Positions 12,901-27,900 of a stretch of DNA of 64,000 bases are shown here, piece by piece. Within the stretch, counting starts at the first letter, position 1. Every line of letters starts with the position of its first letter. This stretch comes from Pyrocephalus nanus (Eukaryota > Chordata > Aves > Passeriformes > Tyrannidae), in contig CM076263.1 in assembly GCA_038380795.1 (NCBI GenBank), forward strand, positions 12,328,709 through 12,392,708. The letters run 5' to 3'. Both the position numbers and the translations under genes were made by a program. Under the pieces are notes generated by a model. The model saw only the letters and a list, made by a program, of their open reading frames with translations. It was not told the DNA's origin and searched no databases.

Positions 12901-15900
12901 TCTGCCATGTGTGACTTGAAACTCAGTGATATAGCCTTACTGTCCTTACGTGCCTGCACACATTCATATAAAACTGTACCAGAAGAGACTTGCTAATAAT
13001 AGGTCATGTAAGTTAAACATCAAAACCTGCAAGTAAACTCTACTAGGGTTTGGGGATGACTTTTACTAGCCAGTTTCTGGGTTTTTTTGGTTTTCTTTCT
13101 GCTGGCACATTGTATATAAATCAGGGGTGCTGTGGTACATGGATCACAGAATTTAGGGTGGGGAGGAGAGGGGTCACTCCTGCCCCTGTGCTGCCTCTGC
13201 TGGCTACAGCAGAAGTCCCACTGTGAGCTAAGGGGCTGGCAGGGGAGGCAGGGCTGGTGGTTCAGAGCAGGCACAGCAGGATCCTGGACTCCTGCCGCAG
13301 CTTCTCTCCTCCTTCATCTGCCATTGCAGCCAAACATATGCAGCCATCAGACTGGTGATTTGCCTCTTCAGTGCAGTCACATGTGCTGGCCAAAGGTTGT
13401 GGTGATAAGTTACTGAGATAATGGGAGAGCTGCCTGTCCTTAGATACCAAGACTGCTCCAGTTCAAGCTGTTTCATATACCAGTGATCCTGTGACTTGTC
13501 CTATTACTGTTATCTTCCTTGTCCTTTTCTGTTTCTCAAGGACTTTAACTTTCCTATTTGAACATACTGCCAGCACTGATTAACAGTTCAGCAGGTGCAG
13601 CAAAGATCAGCATTGTCTTAGTTTTCTGCTTGTGTCTTCACAGTTTATACATCGAGATCCTTGTTTGCACATACATCTTAGCTCTGCTTCCTTGTCTATA
13701 AAATAGAGCCAGTCCTAATCACTTCTGTTAGTGTCACAATAACTGATGAATATGTGAGGGATCTGAGACAAGATAGCTGTCCTGCTTTGGTTCATTTGTG
13801 GCCATTGCAATGTAGACCAGAAGGGAGAAACATAGGTCAGTGAGCACTGTGAGCATCCCTGCTCCCATGGCTAGGCAGGGGCAGACATACTTGTCTCCTT
13901 GCACAGAGAAGGAACATTTGTTTCCCTCACAGGCAACTTGTGTATTTGGTTTGTGCTCCTCAAGTTAGCCCTGGAGCCCTGTGTCACGACTGCTGTACAC
14001 AGACAGACTTTCCCTCCATACAATGAAAAATGGGCTGGCGGGAGATTTTTAGATGTGCAATACGAGACAAGTCTGGTCTGGCTGGGAGTTGTAACAGATG
14101 ACCTGAGAGCTGTTACTGCCTCTGTCTTTAGTCAGTGAGAAAAGGTTATTTTTCCACTGCTGACAGCAGAATGATCAGGGTGAACTAGCACATCAGCCAT
14201 CGGCATCTGCATGCTTGTCTGTGGTTTTCTTTCTGGCTATGTGATGGGAATTCAAACTCTAAAGCAGGGGGTGTACTAACACCAGTGCCTTATTGAAGAT
14301 GTGTAAAATCCTGGTCTGAAAACCATCCTTACAATCAGGATGCTATATTAAAAAAAAACAAAACAAAAACAAAAACCAAAAAACAAAACCACAAATACTG
14401 CAATAGTTTTGCGAGACTTCTCTCAGTCATCTCAGATGACAAAACTGTTCCCCAGTGTCTATTTTCAGAGCTGCCTCATTAAACTTTTATTGTGTCAGAG
14501 ATGATACTTCAGTGTGCCTCAAAATAAGTGTTTATTTCTTAGTTTGCCCCTCTGAATGTGTGCTTTCATTTGTACACCACAGAAATCTTACTTGAGTTTT
14601 CTTAATGTATATGATCAGTTTGTTATTTATTGACAAGGAGAGAGTTATTTGATCAGAAACTAAAATAAAGGAGAAAGCAAACAAAATCAACAAGAACTTC
14701 AATCAGTTGAACATTTGACTGTTGCATAATCTAACTTTTAGATATCAGTTTTAAGATGAAAATGAGTAAGTTATTTGTTCTACAACAATTTCAGCTTAAT
14801 TCCAGCAAGAAGGCTTCTTAAAAAGCCCATAAAAGCCCATATGCTGATTATATGGATCCCTTTTAGTGCAGACAAGGGGGTTGCCAACCTCATTTTGGCT
14901 AATAAGATTAGCTGATCATGATTAACACCTTCCATGCTCAGCATGACATGAATTCACAGTGAACAAAGAAGCACTTAAGATAATTGAAATTAAACAAGTC
15001 CCAGTGCTTGTAAACAATCTAGAGAATTTTTGTTTTATGAGAAAATAGATACGAAGAAGAGCAGAAGATAAATAGTTCAGGGAATGATTGAAACTACATT
15101 TGCCATTGTTTGTTAGTAAGGGCTACTTTTTGTTATTTGTAAGGTCTCTTGGTGGTCTGGTATTAGGAAAAAAATACTAAAAGTCAAATTACCATGTCTT
15201 AACTGCACACCATTTGATAAAATAGGAAAGAATCCTGTCAGGACAGCAAATTTCATTGGTTAGTAACAATGTTCAACAGCTAAATTAATCCTCTCTGGCA
15301 AACTTTTCTGATAAATTGATATTCTGACTCTGTGTTTAGGTGAGTGTAGCAGTGGCATCTGTGATGAGGCAGCCTGCATCAACAGCGGTACCTGTACTGC
15401 AAGTAAAGCAGATTCGTACATTTGCCTTTGCCCTCTTGGATTTAAAGGTCATCATTGTGAAGAAGGTGAGTGAGTGTTGGGATGCTTTTATTTCTTTCAA
15501 GGTGTTTTTTAGTGTTCAATGTATTTTCCACATAGAGACATCTGAGGAGGTCTTGTGCTGTTATGCTGACAGAAGAGAGCACTTATTACTTCACCTATTT
15601 AGAAGTCACATACTGAAACTCTGTCCTCACCCCTTTGGAGCTACATCCAGCTCCTACATAATCAGTGATTCTCAAACCTCTTTGCTTATTTAAACTAACA
15701 GTAATTAAGCATCTCAAACGTACTTTTCAAAAGCTGAAATAATGGTGGTAACTCCACAGCTGCCCATTAATTCTAAAAAAAAATGCACACTTTCCTCCTA
15801 AAACAAGTGTCAGTTTTATATTCTGAAATGTAAAGGACACAATAGCAATTTCCTGCTAAAATCAGAGAGATACAAATAGTGAAATACATGCAGCATTATT

Positions 15901-18900
15901 TTCTATGCTGTAGAACTTTTCATTCCACCACCAATTATGTACTTCCTACTTTGAAAAACCTTATGTGAGTCACTAAATAAAAGAAATGTAATGTTTCATA
16001 GCACTAATATGTCCCTGGAAAAGGAGGGAATTAATTTCAGTGACAAAATTATCAGGTTGTTTTGCTAAATGTTAGCTTTTACTTAACAAAGGGAGCTGAT
16101 ACTGGTTGGTAAGTGTCAGTCTATTACAACTGAGCCTCAAGTGACCTGCTTGTGATTTCTGAATTTCCAGCACTCACCTTGGCCATACCTCAGTTCAACG
16201 AGTCCTTAAGATCATTTGCTAGCACACCCTGGCCCTTGGAACCACAGAATTACCTTTCCTTCATGGAGTTTGAGCTGACATTTCGTCCAGATTTAGAGAC
16301 TGGTGTCCTTTTGTACAGCTACGACACAGACAGCAAGGACTTCCTCTCCATTAACATGGTGGCTGGTTATGTGGAGTTCAGGTTCGACTGTGGCTCAGGA
16401 ACAGCTGTTATCAGGTAAATGGTATTGCTCATGTTTCCTTTCCAATAGTGCTATGGTGCTAATCCAGGAGAGGAGTGGGCTGGAAGGAGTGACAGCCTGT
16501 GATGAGGTGTGCAAGCCCACTGGTCTCTAGTGCCTGATTCTAAGGAAGCACAGAGGCACTAAAACTATTCAGGGGGACAGGGTTTTCTTCCTACAGTGGC
16601 TTATGTTTCAAAGCTTTATTATCAGTGCCACCATCTTACTGTAGATGCTACTTTTGTGTCCATCTGGTATTGCAGAAATTCCGTTCTTGCTTCCATGACA
16701 TTGTACCTTAGCTAACTGGGGGATTTTATGAATATATTTTCTACCATATGATTTCACAAAATTAACACTTTTCTGAGCATCCTCCACCTTGATTTTGAGT
16801 TTTAGGCAGTAAGTGGCAGGGTCAAGGTGACACAAGAAGGTAAACCTCCAGCTCTCTACACTTCTTCATAGTGCTGGTTTTTGGGAACCTGAGGCTAGGT
16901 GCCAACTTATATGAAGTAAGCTGTCTAAGAGATGTGGTTTAAAATTAGTCCCCCAGGTTCCCAGATAAAGACAGACCTTTTGAGAATGATTCATTGCATT
17001 CCAAAATTAATGTCTAGGATAGAAGCAATGAAATGCCTCAAAAGGGGCTTCTCTCCCTCTCTGTATAACTGAGTGCCCAGTTTCCAGGCAGCTGTTTCTG
17101 GGCTTTTTGAAAAGGCGATATGGGCTGAAGAGACACACTCAGTATGTTGGATATGGTCCAGCAGGCTGCCAGTTTGACCAGGCTGACCTGATATTTAGAA
17201 ATAATCCATATAAAGCTTATGCAAAATGTGTACACTGCCTGCAACTCTTACATACCAATGATTCCTGTGGATGGACATCAGGAATTTTGACTGTACTGTG
17301 ATTAGGAGAAATGTACTGATTTCACACTGAATGAGTACTCAAGCAAACAAACACATTCAGATGACAAAATAGGAGATGAAATTTCAAGGGGGGCAAATGC
17401 AAAATAATGCACAAGCCTAACAATGCACAGCTGTGGAAAAACAGTTAGTGTTGTCAGACAGATCCTGGAGTTGTCATGGACTGTTCTGTGAAAGCAACAG
17501 CTAACTGCTCAGAGGCAAGTACAGAAATGTAAGTACAATGCAGAGAATTATTAGGAATGGAATAAGGAAGAATGCCTCTGCTAAAACCCACAATGCACCC
17601 TGAAAACTTGCTGCTATTTTGGTCAGTTCATTTCAGAAGAAATTAGCAAAATTAAAAAAGGGGTCTAGAGTTGATATCTAGGGGAGGGAACAAAACTTCT
17701 GCAAATACAGCAGGAACCTTTCAACCTGGGAAAGAAGGAGTGTGGTGGAAGTATGAAGAAGGTTTTAAAATTGTGAATGACATGGAGATGAATGATTATT
17801 CTGGGTTTTTTTTCAGTGTAAGAATCAGAAGGATTTTTGTTGGTTTTTTTTTTTGGTTTTTTTTTTTTTTTTTTCAGACAGAGCATAAATAAGTTGTGGA
17901 AACTAATTGTCACAGCATGTTATAGATGCCAGAACTATAAATAGGTTAAAAAAAAATTAGACAGAGTTGAAGAAAGCTCCATTGAGAGAGATCAAACACA
18001 ATTGTACGGATGCAGTCTCTGACTCAGGAAATTGCTAAATGACAAGTTGCCAGAAGCCAGGATGATATATCAAGGGAAGAATCACTCCATACTTGCCCTG
18101 TTCTATTCTTCTGCTGAAAAGTGGCAGAAACAGCTAATTTTGGAGACCTTTGCTCCAACCCAGAATAGCCTTGCTTACAAAAGCCTTCAATCTTTACTGA
18201 TTACAGTAATCTAATTCCTGTTACTGGCAACTGTAACACATTGAAGTAAATTCTTTTTTTTTTCTCCAAGAATATTGTAGCACTTCAGAACACTATGGAC
18301 TGAAGTTTTACTGAGATGTAGGCTTTTAAAATATGTCAAAAGCCACAGCCAGATGCCTGGGATTGAACACTGCCCCTTTCTGTTGGAAAGCTGAAGAACA
18401 ATCTGGATGCCAGCTAGCACCTGAATTGGAGAATTGAGTGTGATGTATCGGGGAATAAGAGTGTGGTGAGATAGCTGGGTAATGGAGACTCATGAGACAA
18501 TTAGACTTCATTGAGAGTTGTCAGGTTGTCCTATTCAGCTCCTTTTTCTAGATTACATGTGCAACTTACACCCTGTCATCAGCTCTGTCAGTGATTGAAT
18601 AAGATAAATAGATTCCCTGTTTTTCATGCTGGCTTGGTCAACATCCACTTAAAAATCTGCCCTGATCTTCATCATAGGCATCTTCATGCCTACTCTCTAT
18701 CTTTAACAGGGCTATAGCCCTGAGCAACCTGACTACCTCTTCCATAGAACCATCAGGCTGTTAGATATTATAATATATTCAGAATACAACTACTATGTCT
18801 TTTTAATTTGAATGAGGCAAGCTTATTTATGTATGTCAGCAGCAGCAGTAGGAAAGCTGATGCTGGTGAAGCTTGTGTTTTTCCTGGTGTGTCCCACAAT

Positions 18901-21900
18901 GGAAGCAGCACAGTGTGCACAAGGGGCTCGACACAGAGAAGGGATGCTGAAAGGGTGGATGGATGCAGCAGCTGAACTATTTGTTGAGATATCTCAGAAG
19001 AGAAATTGTTGTCCCTTGGGATTTCCCTTGTCCAGGCATGCACAGGATCAGGATCTTCATGATTTGGGGTATTTTTTAAGGTTCAGTTTACATGGGGAAA
19101 TGTAACCTTACATCATGTGAAGAGCCTGGAGTGTTCAAATGCCTGAAGAAAGTTTGGTTTCAAAAAGCCCATGATTCCAAGAAACAGCTTGCATCTCTGA
19201 AGTGATGACTCTGCAAGGCTCAATCATTCCCAATTCTAATTAAATCTAGCAGAGCAGGAAGGTTAGCATTATGATGTTCTAATCAGAAGAGATAATGTTT
19301 GTATTGCCACTTACTAGGTGGCCAAACATATCTGGTCCCTTTGTATGTATACATTGACTTCATCAGGGTGATTAAATTCTGTTAACTGTTGATTTACCCA
19401 AGGTAGTTAAACCCTAAAAGGGCTACCTAAAAAGAAGAAGAAGTAACTGGCATTGCTTGATGATATTTTGTTATGGAGCTTTTTTGAACCTAGTGTCATT
19501 CAGAAGTGACAAGTAATATTTCCAGCATTGTCCAAATAGACAAAAACAGGCTTTGAGAAAATTGAGACGTTCAAAATAGGTGCAACAGAAAGATTTCAAA
19601 ACTCATGTTGATTGTTACAAAAAAAAAATAAAAATTATTTTCACATTTTCACAATGATGAGCCTTTTTGAATCAGCATTTGAATCACTATTGACTAGCTA
19701 TTTAAAATCACTTCTTTTTTTCCATTTCCTCCATTTTGAAATATTTTTTTGTTTTGCTTTTAAATATAAGTAGCCTGAAAATACCAACCATTATTTCACC
19801 CCCCAGAATTCTGTGTTTTTTCACTGGAAGCTAGAAAGTCTTCAGGAGTCCTAGATAGCACGATTTCTGTTTTTTTCCAGCTTGACTAGCGAATCAAATG
19901 TAGGTTTTCATTGCTCCTGAAGGAATCCTGCAAAATCTCATTTAGACATAAAATGCTTTAACCAGTGTAGGAAAATGGCATTTGAAAACAAGGTACAAAG
20001 ATCTGTGAAACTTGTGAAGTGGAATGTGGTTTTGTCCTTCAAACAGGCTGCTATTCATATCAGTGTTGAACTAGTAGCTGAACAGTTTAAAAATGCCTCC
20101 TTTGAGACTGGTGAATACTTTGCACAACTGGAGATTATTGTTTCTAGCCAAGATCTCATTGCATTGGGATGGTATTTTAGTTACTTCCCTTTAATGTACA
20201 GCATCCGGGCTGCACATGTGTGTGTATAGATGTCACTGTAACAGGATGCATAAATAGAGATGATAAGCCAACACAAAGTAGCTCTGTTTTAAAAGAGGAT
20301 GAAGGATATGGGACTGGACCAACCATTTAGTGGAAGCTTTTAGTGAAATGAGGATGTACAGCTGAGACAAAAATTTGTCTTTACTCATTGTAAATGACTG
20401 AACAGAAAAATTAGCTTAGGGGTAGCTAAAACACAGGCTGATGATAGAAGCATTTAATTTATAAATAAAACTAGAGTGCTTTGCTGTAGGAACATGACCT
20501 TTGCTTATGGGGCTCATAAAATTGTTACACCCTTATAAGGAAAGAATCACAGTAGTTTGTAGTTATTTTTTATTTAGCAAATCATACCAGAGGACTTGAC
20601 TTTTTAACATGACAGCATATCAGAAAGGCGAAGTGTTACATACTTGAAAGTTTTCTTCCCTTTAAAACAGGAGTGAAGAACCTGTCAGTCTGGGTCAATG
20701 GCATGAGCTGCGAGTGTCTCGCACGGCGAAGAATGGTATCCTGCAAGTGGACAAGCAAAAGCCAGTGGAAGGGATGGCAGAGGTGAGCATATGACATGAC
20801 TTGTCTTGAATGCAGCTGTTAGACTGTAAAAGTGATTGCATAGTGAACTAGTCAGTCTGCTTTCAAAGCTCTTGCAAGCTTAAAAAATTACACGCCTAAG
20901 GGAAATGTTTTCTTAAGACCAAAGTTGAACATTTGTGTATAAAGTCTTCCCTCAGATGACAGGGAAGCAGCTGAAATCCCTACCTGCTCTTGACACATAA
21001 CTGGACTCACATTTTTGTGTCTGGTTCGTACATATTCTGGAGGTTCTTTTCTTGGTACTTACTTACTTGTGGCTGAGTCTGCTGAATAATATATGCTGTG
21101 CAAAAATTGTCATCTCGAGAAGAATTATACTCAAAAGTATGTGCCCAAAGTCCTTTTCTTTAGCTCTGAACATTGTCCTGGAAAGGTAGGCCAAAAGAAA
21201 ATTGTTTCTTGTCTTCTTGCAAAAGTAATTTGCAGGGCAGAGTAAGGGCTGAAATATTCAGACAGTTGATAACTTACATTTTATTCTTCACTCATCAAAA
21301 GATTATAGTGAGTCAAGTTCCTAATAAAGTGAAATTGGGCTTGTACCAAGTGGGATTCACTCTAAACACTCAAGTGCAAGCACAGAGGTATTTTTTTAAT
21401 CTCAAGAACCTGAGATTAGAAAATGCTTAGAAAATGCCCTTTATTCTTTCCTAGTGGACAGTGTGGACAGAAAACCGGACTTCAGATCTCATTAGCAGAA
21501 TAATCAGCACCTTTTCAGTGAATGGGGAAGTTTACACTATTCTTGTTCAATTTAAGTAAATCGAACATTCAATTGTCTGTCAAGAAACAAATTGAGTGAG
21601 AAACATTCAATTGAGCAGTCAAGACTTCTTTAGATAGTTGGATTAAGATGAAGACTCCCATTTTTTTTCTCTTAATTGCTTCAGTGCAGCTGCAGGAGGA
21701 GGTTGGCTGGGATCTGCCAACAAAGAAAGCACAGAAGCTTCTACAGGGCTGGAATTACACAGTTATCCTCTCGTTAGCTGTTAAATGTCTTTCAGTTCAC
21801 TCCAGGACCCTGACTGTTCCCATCAGGTATCCTGAGCAAGTGCTTCTGGTAACTAATGCAAACTCAATGTTTCTTTCATTTAGCCCCATATCTTGCTATA

Positions 21901-24900
21901 TATTATCTTTTTAGACATTGGAAACATTAAATGAGTCTCTGTTGCATGAATTTTGCTCCAATTTTAGCTGTATGAACCTCATTTTGGTTCTGGATTTGCA
22001 CCAGTGTACCTCAGGTCTTTGCAAATAAAGCTAGATGTGCAGTCAGAAATCCGAGTCAGTCTCCTCTCTTTCTTCTTTCAGTATTGCCATTTTGAAATAC
22101 TTGAGATTTTCCAGCTACTTCTGATCAGGATAAAGCACAGTCAGTAGAGAGTGTCCTAGAGTGGCTTTATTGAGAGAATTGTACTAAAAAATGCAATTAA
22201 CAGAAGTAAGGAAGCACTGCAGTAAGCTATATAGCATCTAATGTAGGGTTATAACAACTAATGTAGACTAATCTGAAGATACAAACATGGTTCCAGCTAC
22301 TCTAATAAAGTGTTTTTCTATGATTTTTGCAGGGGGCTTTTACACAGATTAAATGCAGCTCTGAAATATTTATTGGCGGAGTCCCTAATTATGACGATGT
22401 GAAGAAGAACTCTGGGATCCTCAGACCCTTCAGTGGGAGCATCCAAAAGGTATGTGCCTAGGCAAACACACTGGGGGCATTTGTTTCCATCCCATCTGGT
22501 GCACACTTTATGTGGAAACTTGCCCTTATGCGACTGGCAGTATTCAAAATAATCTAGGATTTCACCTCAGGAGCCCACAGTGAACTGCCTAAAGAGTTAT
22601 TTCACAGTGAAAAGTCATTCAAACTTTAATAGCCAGTAATTATTGCCACTACCAGGCTCCCTCTTTATTTCCATACTGTACTAATAAGTGAGCAGAAGCC
22701 ATATTGGACTGAATTTAGAAGGATATGCAAAGCTATGTGAAGATTTGCATTCTCAAACTTCCTTTTCACATTATATATAAATAAATAAATGAAAGAAATG
22801 CTCAAATACTTCAGTGTATGAACACTAAGACAGCTAAATGCCTGACATAACGAATACACTCATGAGTGAAAAAGAATCCTAGAATCCTAGAAAAGACCTT
22901 AAAGATATCCATTCCAAACTCCCTGCCTTGGTCATGGGCAGAGACACCTTCCGCTAGATCATGTTGCTCAGATCCCCATCCAACCTGGCCTCAAACACTT
23001 GTAGGGACGGGACATCCACAACTTCTCTGGGCAGCCTGTGCCAGTGCCTCACCACCCTCACAGTGAATTTCTTCCTAAACCCAATCTAAAGCTACTCTCT
23101 CTCAGTTTGAGGCCATCATCCCCCGTTATTTGTATTTTTCATTTATCTTAACTCTAGCTTCTTCCAGGAAGATGAGATACTGGAAAGCAATAGAAAATGT
23201 GAAAAACAAGCTGTTCTGCTTAGTATTTCTGTTGTCAACACTCATCTTCTAGGGGGTTTCCTGATCTCAGAAGTGCTTTTCCTCAGCAGTGCTCATCTGA
23301 TTTTACCATCCTAGCTCACAGCTTGGCTACAAAGAACTCTGCCAGTGTTCAGACACAAGCCTAGTAAATCCCACACAGCTTCACCCCATACGGGGTTTAC
23401 CCAAGGATATGTCACACTACACATGAGAAACTAATCCTCAGTGGGGCAGGGTGAGCAACAGGATGAGCTGTACTAGCAGTACAATACTGTAAATTTTGGA
23501 GGTTTTACAATTTATTTTCCTACTTTTTTCTTTCTTTTTCTTTTTTCTTTTTTTTTTAAACACATAGATTGTCTTGAATGACCGGACAATTGATGTGAAA
23601 CAGGATTTCACTTTTGGCATCAACCTAGCAAATACTGCCCACCCTTGTGTGATCTCACCATGTGCAAATGGAGGCACCTGCGTTCCCAAGAAGGACAGCT
23701 ATGAATGTGACTGTCCCCTGGGTTTTGATGGGCAACACTGCCAGAAAGGTAATGATGGCTGCATTTCAAACCAGAAATCTGGAGCTGATCACAAAAATAA
23801 GAAAGATTTAGCACCTACAACTGCTGTTGTACGCATCCCTTGAAATAGAAAGCCTGGAGGCCAGAGCTCCCTTTGCATCTGTGCACTTTCCATGTACCCA
23901 GGGAAGAATTTGTTTTGTTGTTTAGGAACATGGTAACTGTTATCCCAGCACAGAGCTGTGATCCATAGATAGCAACCTGGTATCTGGTTGCTTCTGGTGG
24001 CCAGCTGCATAACCCCCCTAGTTATGCAGTGGTACACAAAGGGGGAATTCCTGACAGCGTCCTCCATCCAGCAATTGTGTTACACCCTGAAGCACAAGCA
24101 TCAATAACCCTTGTAATTGTATCCGTAAGGATGACAGCAAATGCTGTTCTCATACAAAAAAAGGTCTAGTGCTGTTTTAGACACTGACTAATGGTAATTT
24201 CACCATCTGCACAGACCGTACCTTGGTATGGCAAAAGAGACCACCAAGGAGGAAGACTCACCTACAGGCATGTTACTCTTCTTTCCTCAGAGCCACTGGA
24301 ATAGTTTAAACCTTAGGTTCAGAAAAGTGTTAAGATCGCATGAAAAGTGTTTCGAAAACTGTGCCTTGGGTATTCCACTAGATGGAGACGTTTCCCTTCT
24401 CTCGGGCTTGATCTTGAAAAACTCCTAAGGGATGGTTTTGTAATATAATAGTAAACTCAGTTCAAAAGAGCTGGCTGACATTATTGTCTTCACCCACTGC
24501 TTCATTTCTCACAGGCCTAAACTTCAAAGTTAAAAGTAGTGGTTCTGGTAAAATTGTGGTGAATGGATTGACCTTTTATTCATAGCAGGCAATATCTTAG
24601 AACAAAAGCATTTTATTAAGCTACAATGCAAGAAACCCCTTTGCTTACGTTGTTGTGGTCTAACTAATAGCCAAACCAACGTCATTTACCCTGTCTACTT
24701 TGTGGGGAGGAGGGAGAATTGGAGTTTTGGCTCTCTAGGTATGTACAGGGTGCTAAACTCCTGGCTCTGAGACGGTATCTGCAGCTGTACCAACATCTCC
24801 AGGGGCAGTCAAGGCAAGGGAATGATTTGCAGTTGCAGTGTGTGACTCCTTGTCTGTTTGATGAGCTCCTGTCCATTTGCTGGTGCCACAGCTCCTTACC

Positions 24901-27900
24901 ATTCCTGGGCTCCTGACCTGTGCTGAGCCCTGGGAGCAGTGTGCCAAGCTCGTGGTGCCAGCAGTGCTGAGTGTCCAGGCTATCAGAGACTGTCTGAAGC
25001 ACCCTGTCCTATGGCAGCTAGATCCTGGGTGCTGCTTCCTATGTGAATCCAACCTCAGTTCATTTTAAAGTATTCAAAACCACTGGCTTCTGTCCCTGCT
25101 ACCTGTGGCTCCTGTTCTGGTGCAGCTCAACCTCGCTGCACTTGTGCAGCCTCAGCTGCCACTGAAAATCCAAGGTTTTGCTGATGGATGTACAGAGAGC
25201 ATGGAGGTCCCTCCTGAACCTCAGTCCACAACAGCCTTGATGAGGACAACCTGAAGCAGATTTCTGAAAATAATCCTCACCTGTGTCTCTTTGTTGGGGT
25301 TCAGGCTTGGCTAATGCAGGATGCACGTCTGTGTCCACTTCTATTTCAGAACAGGGTTTTGGTTAGTGCACTCAGAAGGGGATGTGAGATGAAGGTGCTG
25401 TCTCCATGCTGTTTTCTGGTGAGCTGCTGTAACCCCACACTCTTAAAAATCTTGTGCTTGTGAGGGACTACACTTCATTCTTCAAAATTATACACACCAC
25501 TTAAAACCTCAACTTTAATAATGCTGGTATGAGGTAAATGAGATATTGATTCATATTGTAATGGATCATCAGCTGAGCATTCAATAGAGTTTCTGCTGGC
25601 AATCGTAGGTTTTATATCATCCAAGTTGTGGGGAGTGTTAAAGGTATTTTTGTTCTTAATTACAAGTAGAACAGCAAAGTGCTGTTTAGACCCTCTTAAA
25701 TGTTCCTAATTCCCTGGTTAGACCTGATAACTCAGTAAATCCTTGTGAGTCACTGGAATTTGAAAGCTAGGACTAGCAGAAGGGTTTGGTGCTGGTCCTA
25801 CCTGTCTGCACCTTTGTGTGGTTTTAGCAGGCAAACATAAATACTTGGGGCAAAACAGTTATGATAGAGTGCTACCTTCATGAGTGATTGTAGCCACTTA
25901 TGAAAATGGTAAGTAGGGGATCCCACATTTGCAGAAAAGTGGGCGTGAAAGTAGGCTAAGGGAGGTTTTTATGCTTTAGAATAATAAAACCAGAATCTTC
26001 TTGTTTTGTTTTGTGCTGACTCACTGCAGAGTGTGGAAGTTACTGCCTAAACAGTAAGTACTGCAAATTATGTGAAAACTGCTCTGTCATTGTGTGTCTG
26101 TCTGGATGCTCGGTTTCCATTAAGCCTTGCAAATTTCTGTCAATAAGCCAAAGTATTTTCTTAGGCTATATAGTATTTTCTTAGACCTCGTGCTGTTGAT
26201 ATTTCAAACTGTACCCAAAGCACCTGCCAAGCTCAGAGCAGTGGCTGTAGAGCTGTCCCTATATTCACAGAGCAGAGGGGCCAGGCAGCTGGCTGAGTGT
26301 TTTGTGGAGGTAGGTGCTACTTCAAGCTGCCCTGCAGTTCAGAACTCATTCCTCCTTGTCTTGCGAGCTTTGGTGCTTCTCTACTGAATCATGATGAGCA
26401 AAGAATGGAGGTGTTTCATCCTAGATCTCCTTACTGCCCCAGTTCCCTCCCAGCTGCAAAGATCCTGTATTCATCAAGAGTACTGCTAAAATTAGTTTCG
26501 TTTTTCACAACCAAATTCAGTGCAGCAAGTGAAGAACATACAGAAGAGCAGGCAGAGATAAATGCATATGAAGTTCTATAGAGGAAATCAGAGTGCTTGG
26601 GCAAGGACAAGGGCTGCTGCAGGGCACAGACACCTTCCCCTGCTGAAGGCAAGAGCAGCCAGGCTCTAGCACAGGATTTGATGAAGGAACAAGGGCTCCT
26701 TTCATGCTCTGCTGCCAGTCGACATGGTCAGAGACTGTCCAGTGCAGAAAGTGTCAGACCTGGCAAGGAATGTCTGGTCAGTGTAACACATCTTTTGCAA
26801 TCTCCCAATGACGTTGGCAGGCTGCAGGCTGGGCACGGCCTGTGATGGTTCCTTTAGACACATTAGGCAGTTTTCCTGATTTCACTGTGGATGAAAACAG
26901 TCATTTGTCACTGTCCAGAATTCTCAGTCTTGGCACCTAGAGCTAAATTTCGTATTGCTGTTGCTGGCTGCCAGACTACACCAGTTGTTGCATATCTATG
27001 TTACACTGAACTCTGAAAGCCCAGCCAGCCACTGAGTTGTGTAAAAAAACGCAAGCATCCTTGCCCTGGAAAGCTTAAAATTTATATAGATGGGATTAGC
27101 TGTGAGTTGAAGGGATTAGCCCTAAGGAAGAAAATAGGATGAAGGCATCTATTTTAAGTAATTTATACAACTGGCTTATATTAATGGAGCAGTCAGTTAT
27201 GGGAGATCAGCAACAAAATGTAGGATGTTCACTCAACAGAAAATCTCTTTAGGCCAGTTTCCAAAGCCTACTGAAGGGCTCTGTATCAAGGATGTTCAAT
27301 GATTTGTATTACACACAGCTGAGTTTACCAGTCTTCTCCATGGGCAGCAGTGCACCAGCTCCAGGTCTGGTTGCAATGTGTACTGCTGTCCCAGCAGCCA
27401 TACAACACAGGGGTACCTGGGGCTGTCCCTTGAGACATGGAAGATGCTGTTGGGGGACACACAAAATACCCTCCAAGACAGCACTGCAGTGTTGAATGCA
27501 CACAACCAGGGGCTTCACAGCCTCTGCCATGCAGCCTTTGGCACGGTCTCAGTTAACTTTCAGTAGACTTAAAGCGATCAGGGACCCCCTGTAACTCCTC
27601 CCTGGAGATTGCCTTCCCCCACACTGCACCCCGGAGGTGAGCTCTGAACTGTCAGCAGCCACCCTGTGCCAAGTCACATACACTAAAGGAGAATAGGGAA
27701 GCTTACAGGCTGTGCTGCCTCTTGGCCTGCTTTTGCAGTGTGAATGTGCTCTGCTTATAGTGCTCTGTTAGGAAATGGGGAGGAGTTTCTTAGACTAATA
27801 AGAAGGGTGGTTAATGCCAAAGCTTTGGCAAGAGGGAAGGTTGAACCACATAGAGAATCAGAGAGTGTGGAAGCAGGGATAAAGATAAAATTTGCAATGT

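Noticed and set aside
24682..25340. Cluster of overlapping open frames on both strands
   Set aside because: The local base composition is richer in GC, which lowers stop frequency; no splice-linked or known protein was found.
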